Under the pieces are notes generated by a model that was not told the DNA's origin, made no database searches, and saw only the letters and a list, made by a program, of their open reading frames with translations. 19,407 nucleotides of DNA, from positions 1 to 19,407 of the forward strand of contig CAKSQT010000035.1 in assembly GCA_934486755.1 (NCBI GenBank), in the 5' to 3' direction. Both the position numbers and the translations under genes were made by a program. This stretch comes from an uncultured Eubacteriales bacterium. Its GTDB lineage: Bacteria > Bacillota > Clostridia > Oscillospirales > Acutalibacteraceae. Positions 6,544-13,785 of the stretch are shown here, piece by piece (the first letter of the stretch is position 1; each line of letters begins with the position of its first letter).

Positions 6544-9138
6544 CTATCTATTTTTATTTACAGCAAAGCAAATATACTTTGTTATTTCGCTTACGGGAAT
6601 GACCAAAAAAGCAAACAAAATGCAAAGCAGGAAACGGGAAACGGGCAAAATTGTCAACCCGAACACATATCCGGCAGGCGTCACGACCAAGAAGATCATA
6701 ATTAAAAGCGTTGCAAAGCACGAAATGTTCATAAACTGATTTTTAAATATTCCGGAATTCAAAACAGAACCTGAAAATTTGTTTGCGTAACAATTAAATA
6801 TTTGTGAAGCGCCGAGCGTTAAGAATGTCATAGACATTGCGCTGGCAACTCCGCTGCCGATACCGATTGTATAAGATAAAACAGACATAACCGTTATAAA
6901 CAAGCAGCAGACAGCCGAATGTATCGACGAATTAATATCGAACATATTTGACACCGCGGAAGGACGGCGGTTCATAACGGATTTATCGGCACTCTCCATA
7001 CTTATTGATATTGCGGGTGCGCAATCTGTTAATAAATTTATCCACAGGAGCTGAACCGCTGATACAGGCATATTTTTAAATACCAAGAGTCCGAAAAAGA
7101 CGGTAAGTATCTCCGCCATATTACAGCTTAGCAAATAATTAACTGACTTTTTAATGTTTGAGAACAATCCCCTGCTCTCTCGGATTGCGGATACTATCGA
7201 ACAAAATCTGCTGTTGGTTATAATTACATCGGCATTTCCTTTTGCTACATCTGTGCCAAACTTGCCCATAGCACAGCCAACATCGGCGGCGGCAAGCGCC
7301 TCGGCATCAGCAAGACCGTCGCCTGTAACCGTGACAGTCATACCGTTTTTCTGAAACGCTTTAATAATGCGGACCTTATCGTTTGGCGTTATTCTTGCAA
7401 AGACGGAATACTTAGCAATGTTGTTTGTCAATTCATCATCGCTCATCTCACTAAGTTCGGCACCTGAAACAGCGTCCATTCCATCCTTTAATATTCCTAT
7501 CCTGCGTGCAACAGCCTTGGCGGTTGTTATGTTATCGCCCGTAAGCATAACTGTTTTTATACCTGCCGAATCGCAGGTTTCAATGTCCGCAATAACTCCG
7601 TCCCGTGGCGGATCAATCAAACCGAGTAATCCGACAAAGGTTAGTTCTTTTTCAATTTCATCAGGATTTGGGTTAGCGGGAATTGTATCTAACGGTCTTA
7701 TCGCTATGCATATCACGCGCAATGCTTCATCCGCCATTAGGTCGTTCACTTTAAGCAATTCTTCATTATTGCAGCCTGTGCATTTCGGAATTACTATTTC
7801 GGGTGCGCCCTTAACTATTGCAAACGGCCGTTCGTTTATCATATTAACGGTTGTCATAGATTTGCGCTCCGAATCAAACGGTATAACGGTAAGGCGGGGG
7901 TAAATGTTCTCAACGTCTTCCTTAGAAAACGAATTGTAAGCAAGGCAGGCGTTGTCAATAGCGACCTCGGTAGAATCATTTTCCAAGGTGGAGCAAATAG
8001 CCGCGAGCCTTAAAACCATTGAGGCGCTGTCTTCGAGCGCTTCCGACTCAACATCGGTCGTTTTTTTGCCGTCAAAAATGTAACTCAGTTTCATCTTGTT
8101 GCGTGTAAGTATTCCTGTTTTATCGCAGCAGATTACGGAGGTTTTACCGATGGTTTCAAGCGCGCCTGCGTCTTTTATAATAATATTGTCGTGCATAATG
8201 CGCTGTATCCCGATGGCAATAACTACGGTTGCAATAGCAGGAAGACCTTCGGGAATTGCGGCAACGGCAAGCGCGGCAGCATTCATAAGAACCTTTAAGG
8301 TCATACTTGCGAACGAACCCGAAGAAAAGTTTTGTATCATTCCAATTACAAAAACAACGGCGCATATAGCGAGTATGATTATATTGACAGCGTTTCCTAA
8401 TCCGTCAAGCTCTTTTTGAAGCGGCAGTTTGTCGGCGCCTGTCTGTTGAAGTATAGTTTCTGTGTGGCCAAGCTCGGTATAAAGTCCCGTAGATACCACA
8501 ACAGCTTTCGCACTGCCGTGAACGACGGTACTGCCCATATAAATCATATTATTGCGCTTTTCAAGTGCGGTAATATCCTCAACGATTGCGTTGGCGTTTT
8601 TTGGAGCGGGAATTTCCTCGCCTGTAACGGACACCTCATTGCATCTAAACTCTGTGCAATCAATAATGCGGGCGTCGGCGCAAACATAGTCGCCTGCTTC
8701 TAACAGGATAATATCGCCCGGTACGAGGTCGACGGAATTTATCGTTTTTACAATTCCGTCGCGCAAAACGCTGACAGAAGGATGCGACATACTCTTAAAA
8801 TTATCCAAAGCATGGTCGCAATTATGTAGGTGATAAGCGCTTATAAGTGCATTGATAATAACTATTGCAATAATTAGAATAGGCGAAAAAATATTTGCCT
8901 CGGCATATATCAATGAAACTGCAAACGATATTAAGGCTATTAAAATCAGAGCTATAACAGGCTTGCTTGTAAGCTGTGACACAAAACGCTTTGCAAATGA
9001 GGGTCTTTCAATCTTTTTTATAACATTTTTTCCGTACTTTTCAAGACGCATCTCCGCAACGCCGTTGCTCAGACCTTTTTTATCGTCAACGTCGAGCTTT
9101 GTCAAAATTTCTGATATTTCAGAGCTGTGCCATATCAT
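6544..9138 (-). CDS. Ca2+-type (P2) cation-transporting P-type ATPase with altered P-domain motifs
   Basis: An 864-residue, full-length P-type ATPase. In order: N-terminal cation-ATPase domain; M1-M2; A domain with TGEE (172-175; TGES is usual); M4 with PEGLP (296-300); the phosphorylation site D339 in CCDKTGILT (DKTGTLT is usual, so Thr to Ile at 343); KGAPE (443-447); DPPR (509-512); MLTGDN (531-536); TGDGLADAEAL (605-615; TGDGVNDAPAL is usual, so Asn to Ala at 610); then the C-terminal helices. Ion-binding residues known from SERCA are kept: Glu297 in M4, Asn673/Glu676 in M5, Asn701, Thr704 and Asp705 in M6 (NLLTDCAPA). This suggests a Ca2+-binding transport site with an unusual catalytic pocket. 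The reading frame is clean. It starts 16 bp after the TIM-barrel gene and ends 13 bp before rhaD. Confidence 0.93.
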   Translation of the reverse strand: MIWHSSEISEILTKLDVDDKKGLSNGVAEMRLEKYGKNVIKKIERPSFAKRFVSQLTSKPVIALILIALISFAVSLIYAEANIFSPILIIAIVIINALISAYHLHNCDHALDNFKSMSHPSVSVLRDGIVKTINSVDLVPGDIILLEAGDYVCADARIIDCTEFRCNEVSVTGEEIPAPKNANAIVEDITALEKRNNMIYMGSTVVHGSAKAVVVSTGLYTELGHTETILQQTGADKLPLQKELDGLGNAVNIIILAICAVVFVIGMIQNFSSGSFASMTLKVLMNAAALAVAAIPEGLPAIATVVIAIGIQRIMHDNIIIKDAGALETIGKTSVICCDKTGILTRNKMKLSYIFDGKKTTDVESEALEDSASMVLRLAAICSTLENDSTEVAIDNACLAYNSFSKEDVENIYPRLTVIPFDSERKSMTTVNMINERPFAIVKGAPEIVIPKCTGCNNEELLKVNDLMADEALRVICIAIRPLDTIPANPNPDEIEKELTFVGLLGLIDPPRDGVIADIETCDSAGIKTVMLTGDNITTAKAVARRIGILKDGMDAVSGAELSEMSDDELTNNIAKYSVFARITPNDKVRIIKAFQKNGMTVTVTGDGLADAEALAAADVGCAMGKFGTDVAKGNADVIITNSRFCSIVSAIRESRGLFSNIKKSVNYLLSCNMAEILTVFFGLLVFKNMPVSAVQLLWINLLTDCAPAISISMESADKSVMNRRPSAVSNMFDINSSIHSAVCCLFITVMSVLSYTIGIGSGVASAMSMTFLTLGASQIFNCYANKFSGSVLNSGIFKNQFMNISCFATLLIMIFLVVTPAGYVFGLTILPVSRFLLCILFAFLVIPVSEITKYICFAVNKNR

Positions 9139-9154
9139 AAAAACACCGTTCCTT

Positions 9155-10015
9155 TCAATTATCGGAAGTAATCTTTGAGTAATACTCTTTCATTGTTTTG
9201 GCGTCTTCCGCCTGAGTCCCGTCAGACTCGCAAATAACCGTCATACAGCAGTTATTGTCAGCCGCCAATTCAAGCATCGGTTCATAATCAGGACCGAATA
9301 TTGTGTCGGCAAACGTAAGATGTTTCTTTTCACCGCCCGAAGTGTATTCTATCTTTGAAAAATGTGAATGGAAGTTTTTAAGCCTGTCCGAGCCTAATTT
9401 GTTACCTATTTTCTCAAATATAACCTTAAAATCAGATTTAGAATTAAGCGAACCCATATCGCGGGCGTTCAAATGTCCGAAGTCTATGCATGGAATCAGT
9501 CTTTCATCTATTTCGCAAAGGGCAATCACTTCATCAAGCGTTCCGAGCTGATTAACCTTACCCATTGTTTCGGGACAAATATGAATATGACCTAACCCCT
9601 CGTTATCAAGAGCTGACAGAGAAAGTTTCATTGTGTTTATCGCCAATTCCAATGCTTCTTCACGGGAAATTTTTCCGCAAGAGCCTGTATGGACGACAAT
9701 GCGGTTGCCGCCCATAGCGTTAACTGCTCTTGCGCTTGCAAGAATGTAATTTATTGAATTAAGCCTTTTTTGCTTTTCTATTGAGGACATGGAAATATAA
9801 TACGGCGCATGAAGTGAGAGTCTTATACCTGCCGCCTTTGCGCTCTTTCCGAGTTCAGCAGCCTTTTCAAGACCGATATTAACTCCCCTGCCGCACTGAT
9901 ACTCAAAAGCGTCAAGTCCCATTTTTTGCAAATACTCAGGAACGTCAAGACTGCTCTTATAACCCATTTCAAAAAAACTTTTTGAATTTCCCGCAGGTCC
10001 GAACTTCATTGACAT
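9155..10015 (-). CDS. Endonuclease IV-like TIM-barrel protein
   Basis: A 286-residue protein related to apurinic endonuclease IV and the xylose-isomerase-like TIM barrels. Most positions that bind the three zinc ions in E. coli endonuclease IV have counterparts: His69 (SLHAPYY), His109 (VVHTGS), Glu149 (CPETMGK), Asp178 and His181 (CIDFGHLNAR), His216 or His218 (FHSHFS), His232 (KKHLTF) and Glu263 (ICESDG). The aspartate two positions before the late histidine (DRH in the E. coli enzyme) is a lysine here (KKH), so one ligand appears missing. Clostridial relatives are often labelled deoxyribonuclease IV or just TIM-barrel protein; abasic-site repair is plausible but not proven. It starts 2 bp after the yqeG stop, so the two are probably cotranscribed. 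Confidence 0.82.
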   Translation of the reverse strand: MSMKFGPAGNSKSFFEMGYKSSLDVPEYLQKMGLDAFEYQCGRGVNIGLEKAAELGKSAKAAGIRLSLHAPYYISMSSIEKQKRLNSINYILASARAVNAMGGNRIVVHTGSCGKISREEALELAINTMKLSLSALDNEGLGHIHICPETMGKVNQLGTLDEVIALCEIDERLIPCIDFGHLNARDMGSLNSKSDFKVIFEKIGNKLGSDRLKNFHSHFSKIEYTSGGEKKHLTFADTIFGPDYEPMLELAADNNCCMTVICESDGTQAEDAKTMKEYYSKITSDN

Positions 10016-10017
10016 AA

Positions 10018-10518
10018 TTACACCTCTGTGTTTTTAATACGGTATATTTTAAAAACCGCTTTTTCAAGTTTTCTTTTAAAACGGAAACGCGCCGATGTTT
10101 CGGGTTTTATCGGAGTAAGTAAAATTGTTTTCACACCGACCGCATTGCCGCCAAGCGTGTCTGTGAATATCTGATCGCCGACAATTGCCGCTTCGCGGCG
10201 CTTTACGCCGAGAGCTTTGCAGGCACGCAAAAATCCGAAAGGCAGAGGTTTAAGACCCAGACTGATAAAATCAAGCCCGACCTTGTCGGCAAACGGCTTT
10301 ACGCGTTTATAGTTTGAATTTGAAAGTATTGTAAGATTAATTTTTTTGGCTTTCATATAGGTCAGCCATTCTGAAAGCCCATCAGTCAATATTTGACCGT
10401 GGTGCGTGGACATAGTATTATCAACATCAAGAATTAACGCCTTGATGCTGTATTTCTTTAAGATTTCAACTGTTATGTCAGTAATCCTGTCAAGTTTTAT
10501 CTTTGGCTTTAAAAGCAT
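10018..10518 (-). CDS. yqeG: YqeG-family HAD (subfamily IIIA) phosphatase
   Basis: A 166-residue cytoplasmic HAD phosphatase. Motif I is DVDNT with Asp31 and Asp33, motif II is Ser66 in ILSNSN, motif III is Lys90 in LKPLPFGF, and motif IV is GDQIFTDTLGGN (114-125). The pattern and length match Firmicute YqeG proteins, where substrate is unknown, although related phosphatidylglycerophosphate phosphatases exist in the same superfamily. GAGGT upstream serves as ribosome binding site. It starts 13 bases beyond the rpsU terminator and I found no good promoter of its own, so it may depend on read-through from rpsU. It leads the cluster yqeG, TIM-barrel protein, ATPase, rhaD. Confidence 0.88.
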   Translation of the reverse strand: MLLKPKIKLDRITDITVEILKKYSIKALILDVDNTMSTHHGQILTDGLSEWLTYMKAKKINLTILSNSNYKRVKPFADKVGLDFISLGLKPLPFGFLRACKALGVKRREAAIVGDQIFTDTLGGNAVGVKTILLTPIKPETSARFRFKRKLEKAVFKIYRIKNTEV

Positions 10519-10531
10519 AAACTACCTCAAT

Positions 10532-10562
10532 AAAAAAAGCGGTTGATAACAACCGCTTTTTT
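10532..10562 (-). terminator. Intrinsic terminator of rpsU
   Basis: GCGGTTG (10539-10545), loop ATAA, CAACCGC (10550-10556), flanked by seven A on the left and six T on the right. On the minus strand this is a textbook terminator ending in a T run, 10 bases after the rpsU stop. The symmetry means it could work in both directions. Confidence 0.85.
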
Positions 10563-10572
10563 AATTAAAATT

Positions 10573-10749
10573 TTAGCGGAACTTTCTTTTACGAGCAGCT
10601 TCCGACTTCTTTTTGCGCTTTACAGAGGGTTTTTCATAGTGTTCTCTCTTGCGCACTTCCTGTATAACACCGTCTTTCGCGGTTTGTCTCTTAAAGCGGC
10701 GTAAAGCGTTATCAAGAGACTCATTATCTTTAATTCTTACCTGACTCAT
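10573..10749 (-). CDS. rpsU: 30S ribosomal protein S21
   Basis: A 58-residue, very basic protein: MSQVRIKDNESLDNALRRFK, then KRQTAKDGVIQEVRKREHYE, then KPSVKRKKKSEAARKRKF and a final Arg. NESLDNALRRFKRQ, REHYEKPS and RKKKSEAARKRKF are diagnostic for S21, the small 30S protein near the anti-Shine-Dalgarno region involved in initiation. Its length matches Firmicute S21 (57-58 aa), shorter than the E. coli form. It has a strong GGAGGGAGGG ribosome binding site, a near-consensus promoter about 50 bases upstream and its own terminator, so it is likely a well-expressed single-gene unit. Confidence 0.97.
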   Translation of the reverse strand: MSQVRIKDNESLDNALRRFKRQTAKDGVIQEVRKREHYEKPSVKRKKKSEAARKRKFR

Positions 10750-10799
10750 TATATTCCCTCCCTCCGCAGAATTGCAGGGGTCTTATGATTGTAAAAAAT

Positions 10800-10828
10800 A
10801 TTATACAATAATAAACAAATTTAGTCAA
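10800..10828 (-). promoter_or_regulatory. Sigma-A-type promoter of rpsU
   Basis: On the minus strand TTGACT (10828-10823), 17-bp spacer, perfect TATAAT (10805-10800). The predicted start near 10793 leaves a leader of about 44 bases. Confidence 0.78.
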
Positions 10829-10885
10829 GCGATTGTTTGCACATTATAAATACTTATGTACGGCAAACGAAAACGAGCCGAAAAA

Positions 10886-11134
10886 CTATTTTCTGAGCGC
10901 GAGTACGTTTGCAACAATCGCCAAAACGAAGAACAGCAAAGCGACATACTTTGTCCAACGCGCTAAGGACGCGTCGAAAGTTCTTGCCTTGTTCTTAGAA
11001 AGAAAAGTATCGGCACCGCCTGAAATAGCGCCGTTTATGCCCGAGCGGTGACCCTGTTGCAGAAGAACAACTGCAATTATAAACAAAGAAACGAGAATTA
11101 CAAGTATTCCCAGTATTATTTCAAAAGCATTCAT
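10886..11134 (-). CDS. secG: Preprotein translocase subunit SecG
   Basis: An 82-residue membrane protein with two helices (about residues 4-24 and 62-80) joined by a cytoplasmic loop. The loop begins with LLQQGHRSGINGAISGGADT, the conserved SecG signature, and ends in FLSKNKARTFD. SecG helps SecYE pass proteins through the membrane during the SecA cycle. The ATG at 11134 follows GGAGGTG (11147-11141) by 6 bases; an in-frame GTG at 11149 lies within that site and is rejected. It lies between the peptidase gene and rpsU on the same strand, with a probable promoter of its own. Confidence 0.93.
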   Translation of the reverse strand: MNAFEIILGILVILVSLFIIAVVLLQQGHRSGINGAISGGADTFLSKNKARTFDASLARWTKYVALLFFVLAIVANVLALRK

Positions 11135-11169
11135 TAAAAACACCTCCACACGTTACTCATACAAGAGAT

Positions 11170-11198
11170 ATATTATCACATATTAAATAAATTTGCAA
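11170..11198 (-). promoter_or_regulatory. Probable promoter of secG
   Basis: On the minus strand TTGCAA (11198-11193), 17-bp spacer, TAATAT (11175-11170). An alternative -10, GATAAT preceded by TG, sits two bases nearer. It lies in the gap after the peptidase stop codon. Moderate quality. Confidence 0.45.
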
Positions 11199-11205
11199 CA
11201 CTTTT

Positions 11206-12273
11206 TTACAGAACAATCAATTTATGTTCAGAAGCGGTAATATCCTCACAGCCATTTAGCGTAATGACCGCCATATCTTCTATGCGGACTCCAAATTTAT
11301 TTTCAATATAAATGCCTGGCTCAACGGTGATGACGTTACCCGCTTTAACTGTTTCTTTACAGCCCGGTGAGAAATTCGGCGCCTCGTGTATGTCAATACC
11401 GACGCTGTGACCGAGAGCATGTCCGAAATATTTGCCGTACCCTGCGTTTGTAATCACATCGCGCGCCGCCTTGTCAATATCACAGCATTTAACTCCGATT
11501 TTAATTGCGTTAAAAGCCGCTGTCTGCGCGTTGAGGACTGTATTATATACAATCGCCTGTTCGTCAGTTACATTTCCAACGGCAACGGTTCTCGTCATAT
11601 CGGAACGGTAGCCGTTAAACACCGCACCGAAATCCATCGTTATAAAGTCGCCGCGTTGTATAACTTTGTCGGTGGGAACGGCGTGTGGCAATGAAGTGTT
11701 TTCGCCCGAAGCTACGATGAAATCGAAAGCTATTCCCTCACTGCCCAAACGGCGCATATAAAACTCCATATCAAGCATTATGTCTTTTTCTGTGCGCCCT
11801 TCCTCAATTCGCGAAAGAATATAGGAAAAAGTATTATCGGTAAACGACTGCGCTTTCTTAATATTTTCTATTTCCTTTTCAGATTTTACGGAGCGCATTG
11901 AAAGTATTTCTTCATAAAATCTTTCATCTTCGCTTACATTAACTTTCGGCATTGCGGATTTGATATTTTTAAATTCATCTATTGAAACGTTTCCCGTTTC
12001 CACATATAGTGTGTTGATTTTTCTTAAAACAAGAAAATCCGCGACTTGTTTAAAGGCTCTTGTTGCCATAACGACGCTGCACGAATTTACGCTTTTTTTA
12101 GCCTTTTCGCAATAGCGAAAATCAATAAACAACCGTGCCTCGCTGTGTGTTATAACGACCATTCCAGCCGATGAAGGAAACCCTGTAAAATAAAATCTGT
12201 TTTGATTTGAAGTTATAAGCATAGCCTCGTTTTCAGATAAAAGGCTTGCTAACCTTTTCACTCTTTCTTGCAT
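11206..12273 (-). CDS. M24-family Xaa-Pro-type aminopeptidase
   Basis: A 355-residue cytoplasmic metallopeptidase of the creatinase/aminopeptidase P family, expected to remove N-terminal residues before proline. The N-terminal creatinase-like domain (about 1-130) contains NRFYFTGF. The catalytic pita-bread domain has all five metal ligands: Asp214 (MDFGA), Asp225 (SDMTRT), His289 (GHALGHSVGIDIHE), Glu318 (TVEPGIY) and Glu332 (VRIEDM), plus His197 in LPHAVPTD. Length matches clostridial YqhT/PapA-like proteins. The ribosome binding site is weak (GGATG). Elongation factor P commonly sits next to this gene in Firmicutes but secG does here. It has its own strong promoter at 12304-12332. Confidence 0.93.
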   Translation of the reverse strand: MQERVKRLASLLSENEAMLITSNQNRFYFTGFPSSAGMVVITHSEARLFIDFRYCEKAKKSVNSCSVVMATRAFKQVADFLVLRKINTLYVETGNVSIDEFKNIKSAMPKVNVSEDERFYEEILSMRSVKSEKEIENIKKAQSFTDNTFSYILSRIEEGRTEKDIMLDMEFYMRRLGSEGIAFDFIVASGENTSLPHAVPTDKVIQRGDFITMDFGAVFNGYRSDMTRTVAVGNVTDEQAIVYNTVLNAQTAAFNAIKIGVKCCDIDKAARDVITNAGYGKYFGHALGHSVGIDIHEAPNFSPGCKETVKAGNVITVEPGIYIENKFGVRIEDMAVITLNGCEDITASEHKLIVL

Positions 12274-12303
12274 AACGTCACATCCGAATTTGATTCTTTT
12301 GTT

Positions 12304-12332
12304 ATTATAACATTTTTACATTGCTGAGTCAA
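12304..12332 (-). promoter_or_regulatory. Sigma-A-type promoter of the M24 peptidase
   Basis: On the minus strand TTGACT (12332-12327), 17-bp spacer, TATAAT (12309-12304) with TG one base before the -10. The -35 lies inside the last codons of the symporter gene. The -10 is embedded in TGTTATTATAACA (12300-12312 on the plus strand), a 6-bp inverted repeat with a one-base centre. Confidence 0.7.
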
Positions 12333-13632
12333 ACATACGCAGTTTTTCGATTACCTTCGGCGAAAGAAGCATAATGAACAATATATTTACGGTAAGCATC
12401 ATACCGTTTGAAACGCCCGAAATCCGCCAAACGGTGTCTGTATTGCAAACAGTTCCAAAAATACAAATAATCGAATAAAAAATTGTATATCCCTTTACAT
12501 ACTTTTTACCGAAGGTATACTCCATACAATTTATCCCGTAAAATCCCCACCCGATTACGCTTGATATTCCGAAAAAGCAAAGCATTACCGTCATAAGAAC
12601 CCCTGATAGATTTCCGTATACCTGACTAAGGCACCGAGTTACCAATTCGGAAGAGGCATTCATTCCGTAACTCACGTTTGTAGACGAACAGAGAATTGTG
12701 ACAGCCGTTAATGTGCAAATTACAATTGTATCCGCAAATACCTCAAAAATTCCGAATAGTCCCTGTTTTACGGCATTGTCAGACGCGGAGGCATAAGCGA
12801 TTGCCGAGGTTCCGAGTCCTGCTTCGTTAGAAAACAATCCGCGTGAAGCGCCTGTAACCGCCGCAACGTCAAACGAACCGACCGCACCGCCTGTAACCGC
12901 CGCAGGGTTAAAAGCGCCTGTTATTATTTTTCTAAAAACGTCAGGCAGTTTCTGCGCATTGCGAAGTATAACACCCAAGGTCAGAATGATATAAAGTCCT
13001 GCCATTAAAGGGACAATTTTTTCTGTAACTTTTCCTATTCGTTTGGCACCGCCAGAAAGTACAGCGAACGTTATTATGGCAGATAAAACCCCGACTGTAA
13101 GTTGAAAGCCTATTCCCTTTTCCGCCGATAACGCCATCGTGTTAATTTGCGTCATATTTCCGCTTGTAAACGATGCGAAAACACAAAGTATGGCAAATAT
13201 GTATGAAAAAGGTGAAAACCCCTTTTTGGCACCCTTTTTTATATAGTACATCGGTCCGCCGACAAATTTATCGCCGCTCTTTTCACGGTAGATTACAGCT
13301 AAAACTATTTCACAGAGTTTAACGCACATTCCCGCAAGCGAGGATACCCACATCCAAAATACTGCGCCTGGTCCGCCAAGAGCTATTGCGCCGGCAACCG
13401 CGGCGATATTGCCCGTACCCACCGTCGCTGAAAGGGCGGTACACACCGCCTGAAACGACGTAAGTCCCGTATCAGCCTTTTTTCTGGATCCTTTTCCGAA
13501 TACGACCGCTATGCTTTGCGGTAAATGCCTGAATTGAAAAAATCTCGTTTTTACCGAAAGAAAAGTTCCCGCCGTAAGCGTAAGAACGAACGGAAGCATA
13601 CCCGAAATTAAAGTTTCAAGATAATTTAACAA
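12316..13632 (-). CDS. Sodium:alanine/glycine symporter (AGCS family)
   Basis: A membrane protein of 438 residues from the chosen start, with about ten hydrophobic segments. The family signature is clear: SATVGTGNIAAVAGAI (about residues 68-83) and GGPGAVFWMW (86-95), then GGPMYYIKKG and the SNEAGLGTSAIAYA block. It should import alanine or glycine with Na+. TTG at 13632 is chosen because AGGAG (13645-13641) sits 8 bases before it and the next residues match symporter N-termini; an in-frame TTG at 13656 has no ribosome binding site. It is divergent from the cysteine desulfurase gene. No good promoter of its own was found in the gap. Confidence 0.93.
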   Translation of the reverse strand: MLNYLETLISGMLPFVLTLTAGTFLSVKTRFFQFRHLPQSIAVVFGKGSRKKADTGLTSFQAVCTALSATVGTGNIAAVAGAIALGGPGAVFWMWVSSLAGMCVKLCEIVLAVIYREKSGDKFVGGPMYYIKKGAKKGFSPFSYIFAILCVFASFTSGNMTQINTMALSAEKGIGFQLTVGVLSAIITFAVLSGGAKRIGKVTEKIVPLMAGLYIILTLGVILRNAQKLPDVFRKIITGAFNPAAVTGGAVGSFDVAAVTGASRGLFSNEAGLGTSAIAYASASDNAVKQGLFGIFEVFADTIVICTLTAVTILCSSTNVSYGMNASSELVTRCLSQVYGNLSGVLMTVMLCFFGISSVIGWGFYGINCMEYTFGKKYVKGYTIFYSIICIFGTVCNTDTVWRISGVSNGMMLTVNILFIMLLSPKVIEKLRMFDSAM

Positions 13633-13640
13633 AAATAATT

Positions 13641-13645
13641 CTCCT
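13641..13645 (-). promoter_or_regulatory. Ribosome binding site supporting a TTG start for the symporter
   Basis: AGGAG on the minus strand, 8 bases from TTG at 13632. It decides between the two in-frame TTG codons (13656 and 13632). Confidence 0.65.
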
Positions 13646-13723
13646 CGTATATGCAATTATTATGTGTGTTTGAGTCTTTCTCTAAATAAATATTATTTTT
13701 TTCAATTTTTATTCTTAATAATG

Positions 13724-13752
13724 TTGTTAATTCGACAGAAATATTGTATAAT
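13724..13752 (+). promoter_or_regulatory. Promoter of the cysteine desulfurase-thiI cluster, with a -10 dyad
   Basis: TTGTTA (13724-13729), 17-bp spacer, perfect TATAAT (13747-13752). The -10 sits inside ATTGTATAATACAAT (13743-13757), a 6-bp inverted repeat with a 3-base centre. Predicted start near 13759, leader about 27 bases. Confidence 0.65.
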
Positions 13753-13785
13753 ACAATTTAATGATGTAAAAAGGGGTTGTAGCTT

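Noticed and set aside
5928..6602. A 224-codon open frame on the plus strand opposite rhaD
   Set aside because: rhaD is conserved with its family from end to end on the minus strand with all catalytic residues. The plus-strand frame has no recognisable motifs and is a compositional shadow.
6544..9138. The altered ATPase motifs as frameshift or decay
   Set aside because: The frame is uninterrupted over 864 codons and all other family motifs and helices are intact, so simple pseudogene decay is unlikely.
10836..10885. Terminator after secG
   Set aside because: Only a 4-bp CGGC/GCCG stem with a 12-base loop and no T run on the minus strand.
11135..11149. GTG at 11149 as secG start
   Set aside because: It lies within the GGAGGTG ribosome binding site of the ATG at 11134.
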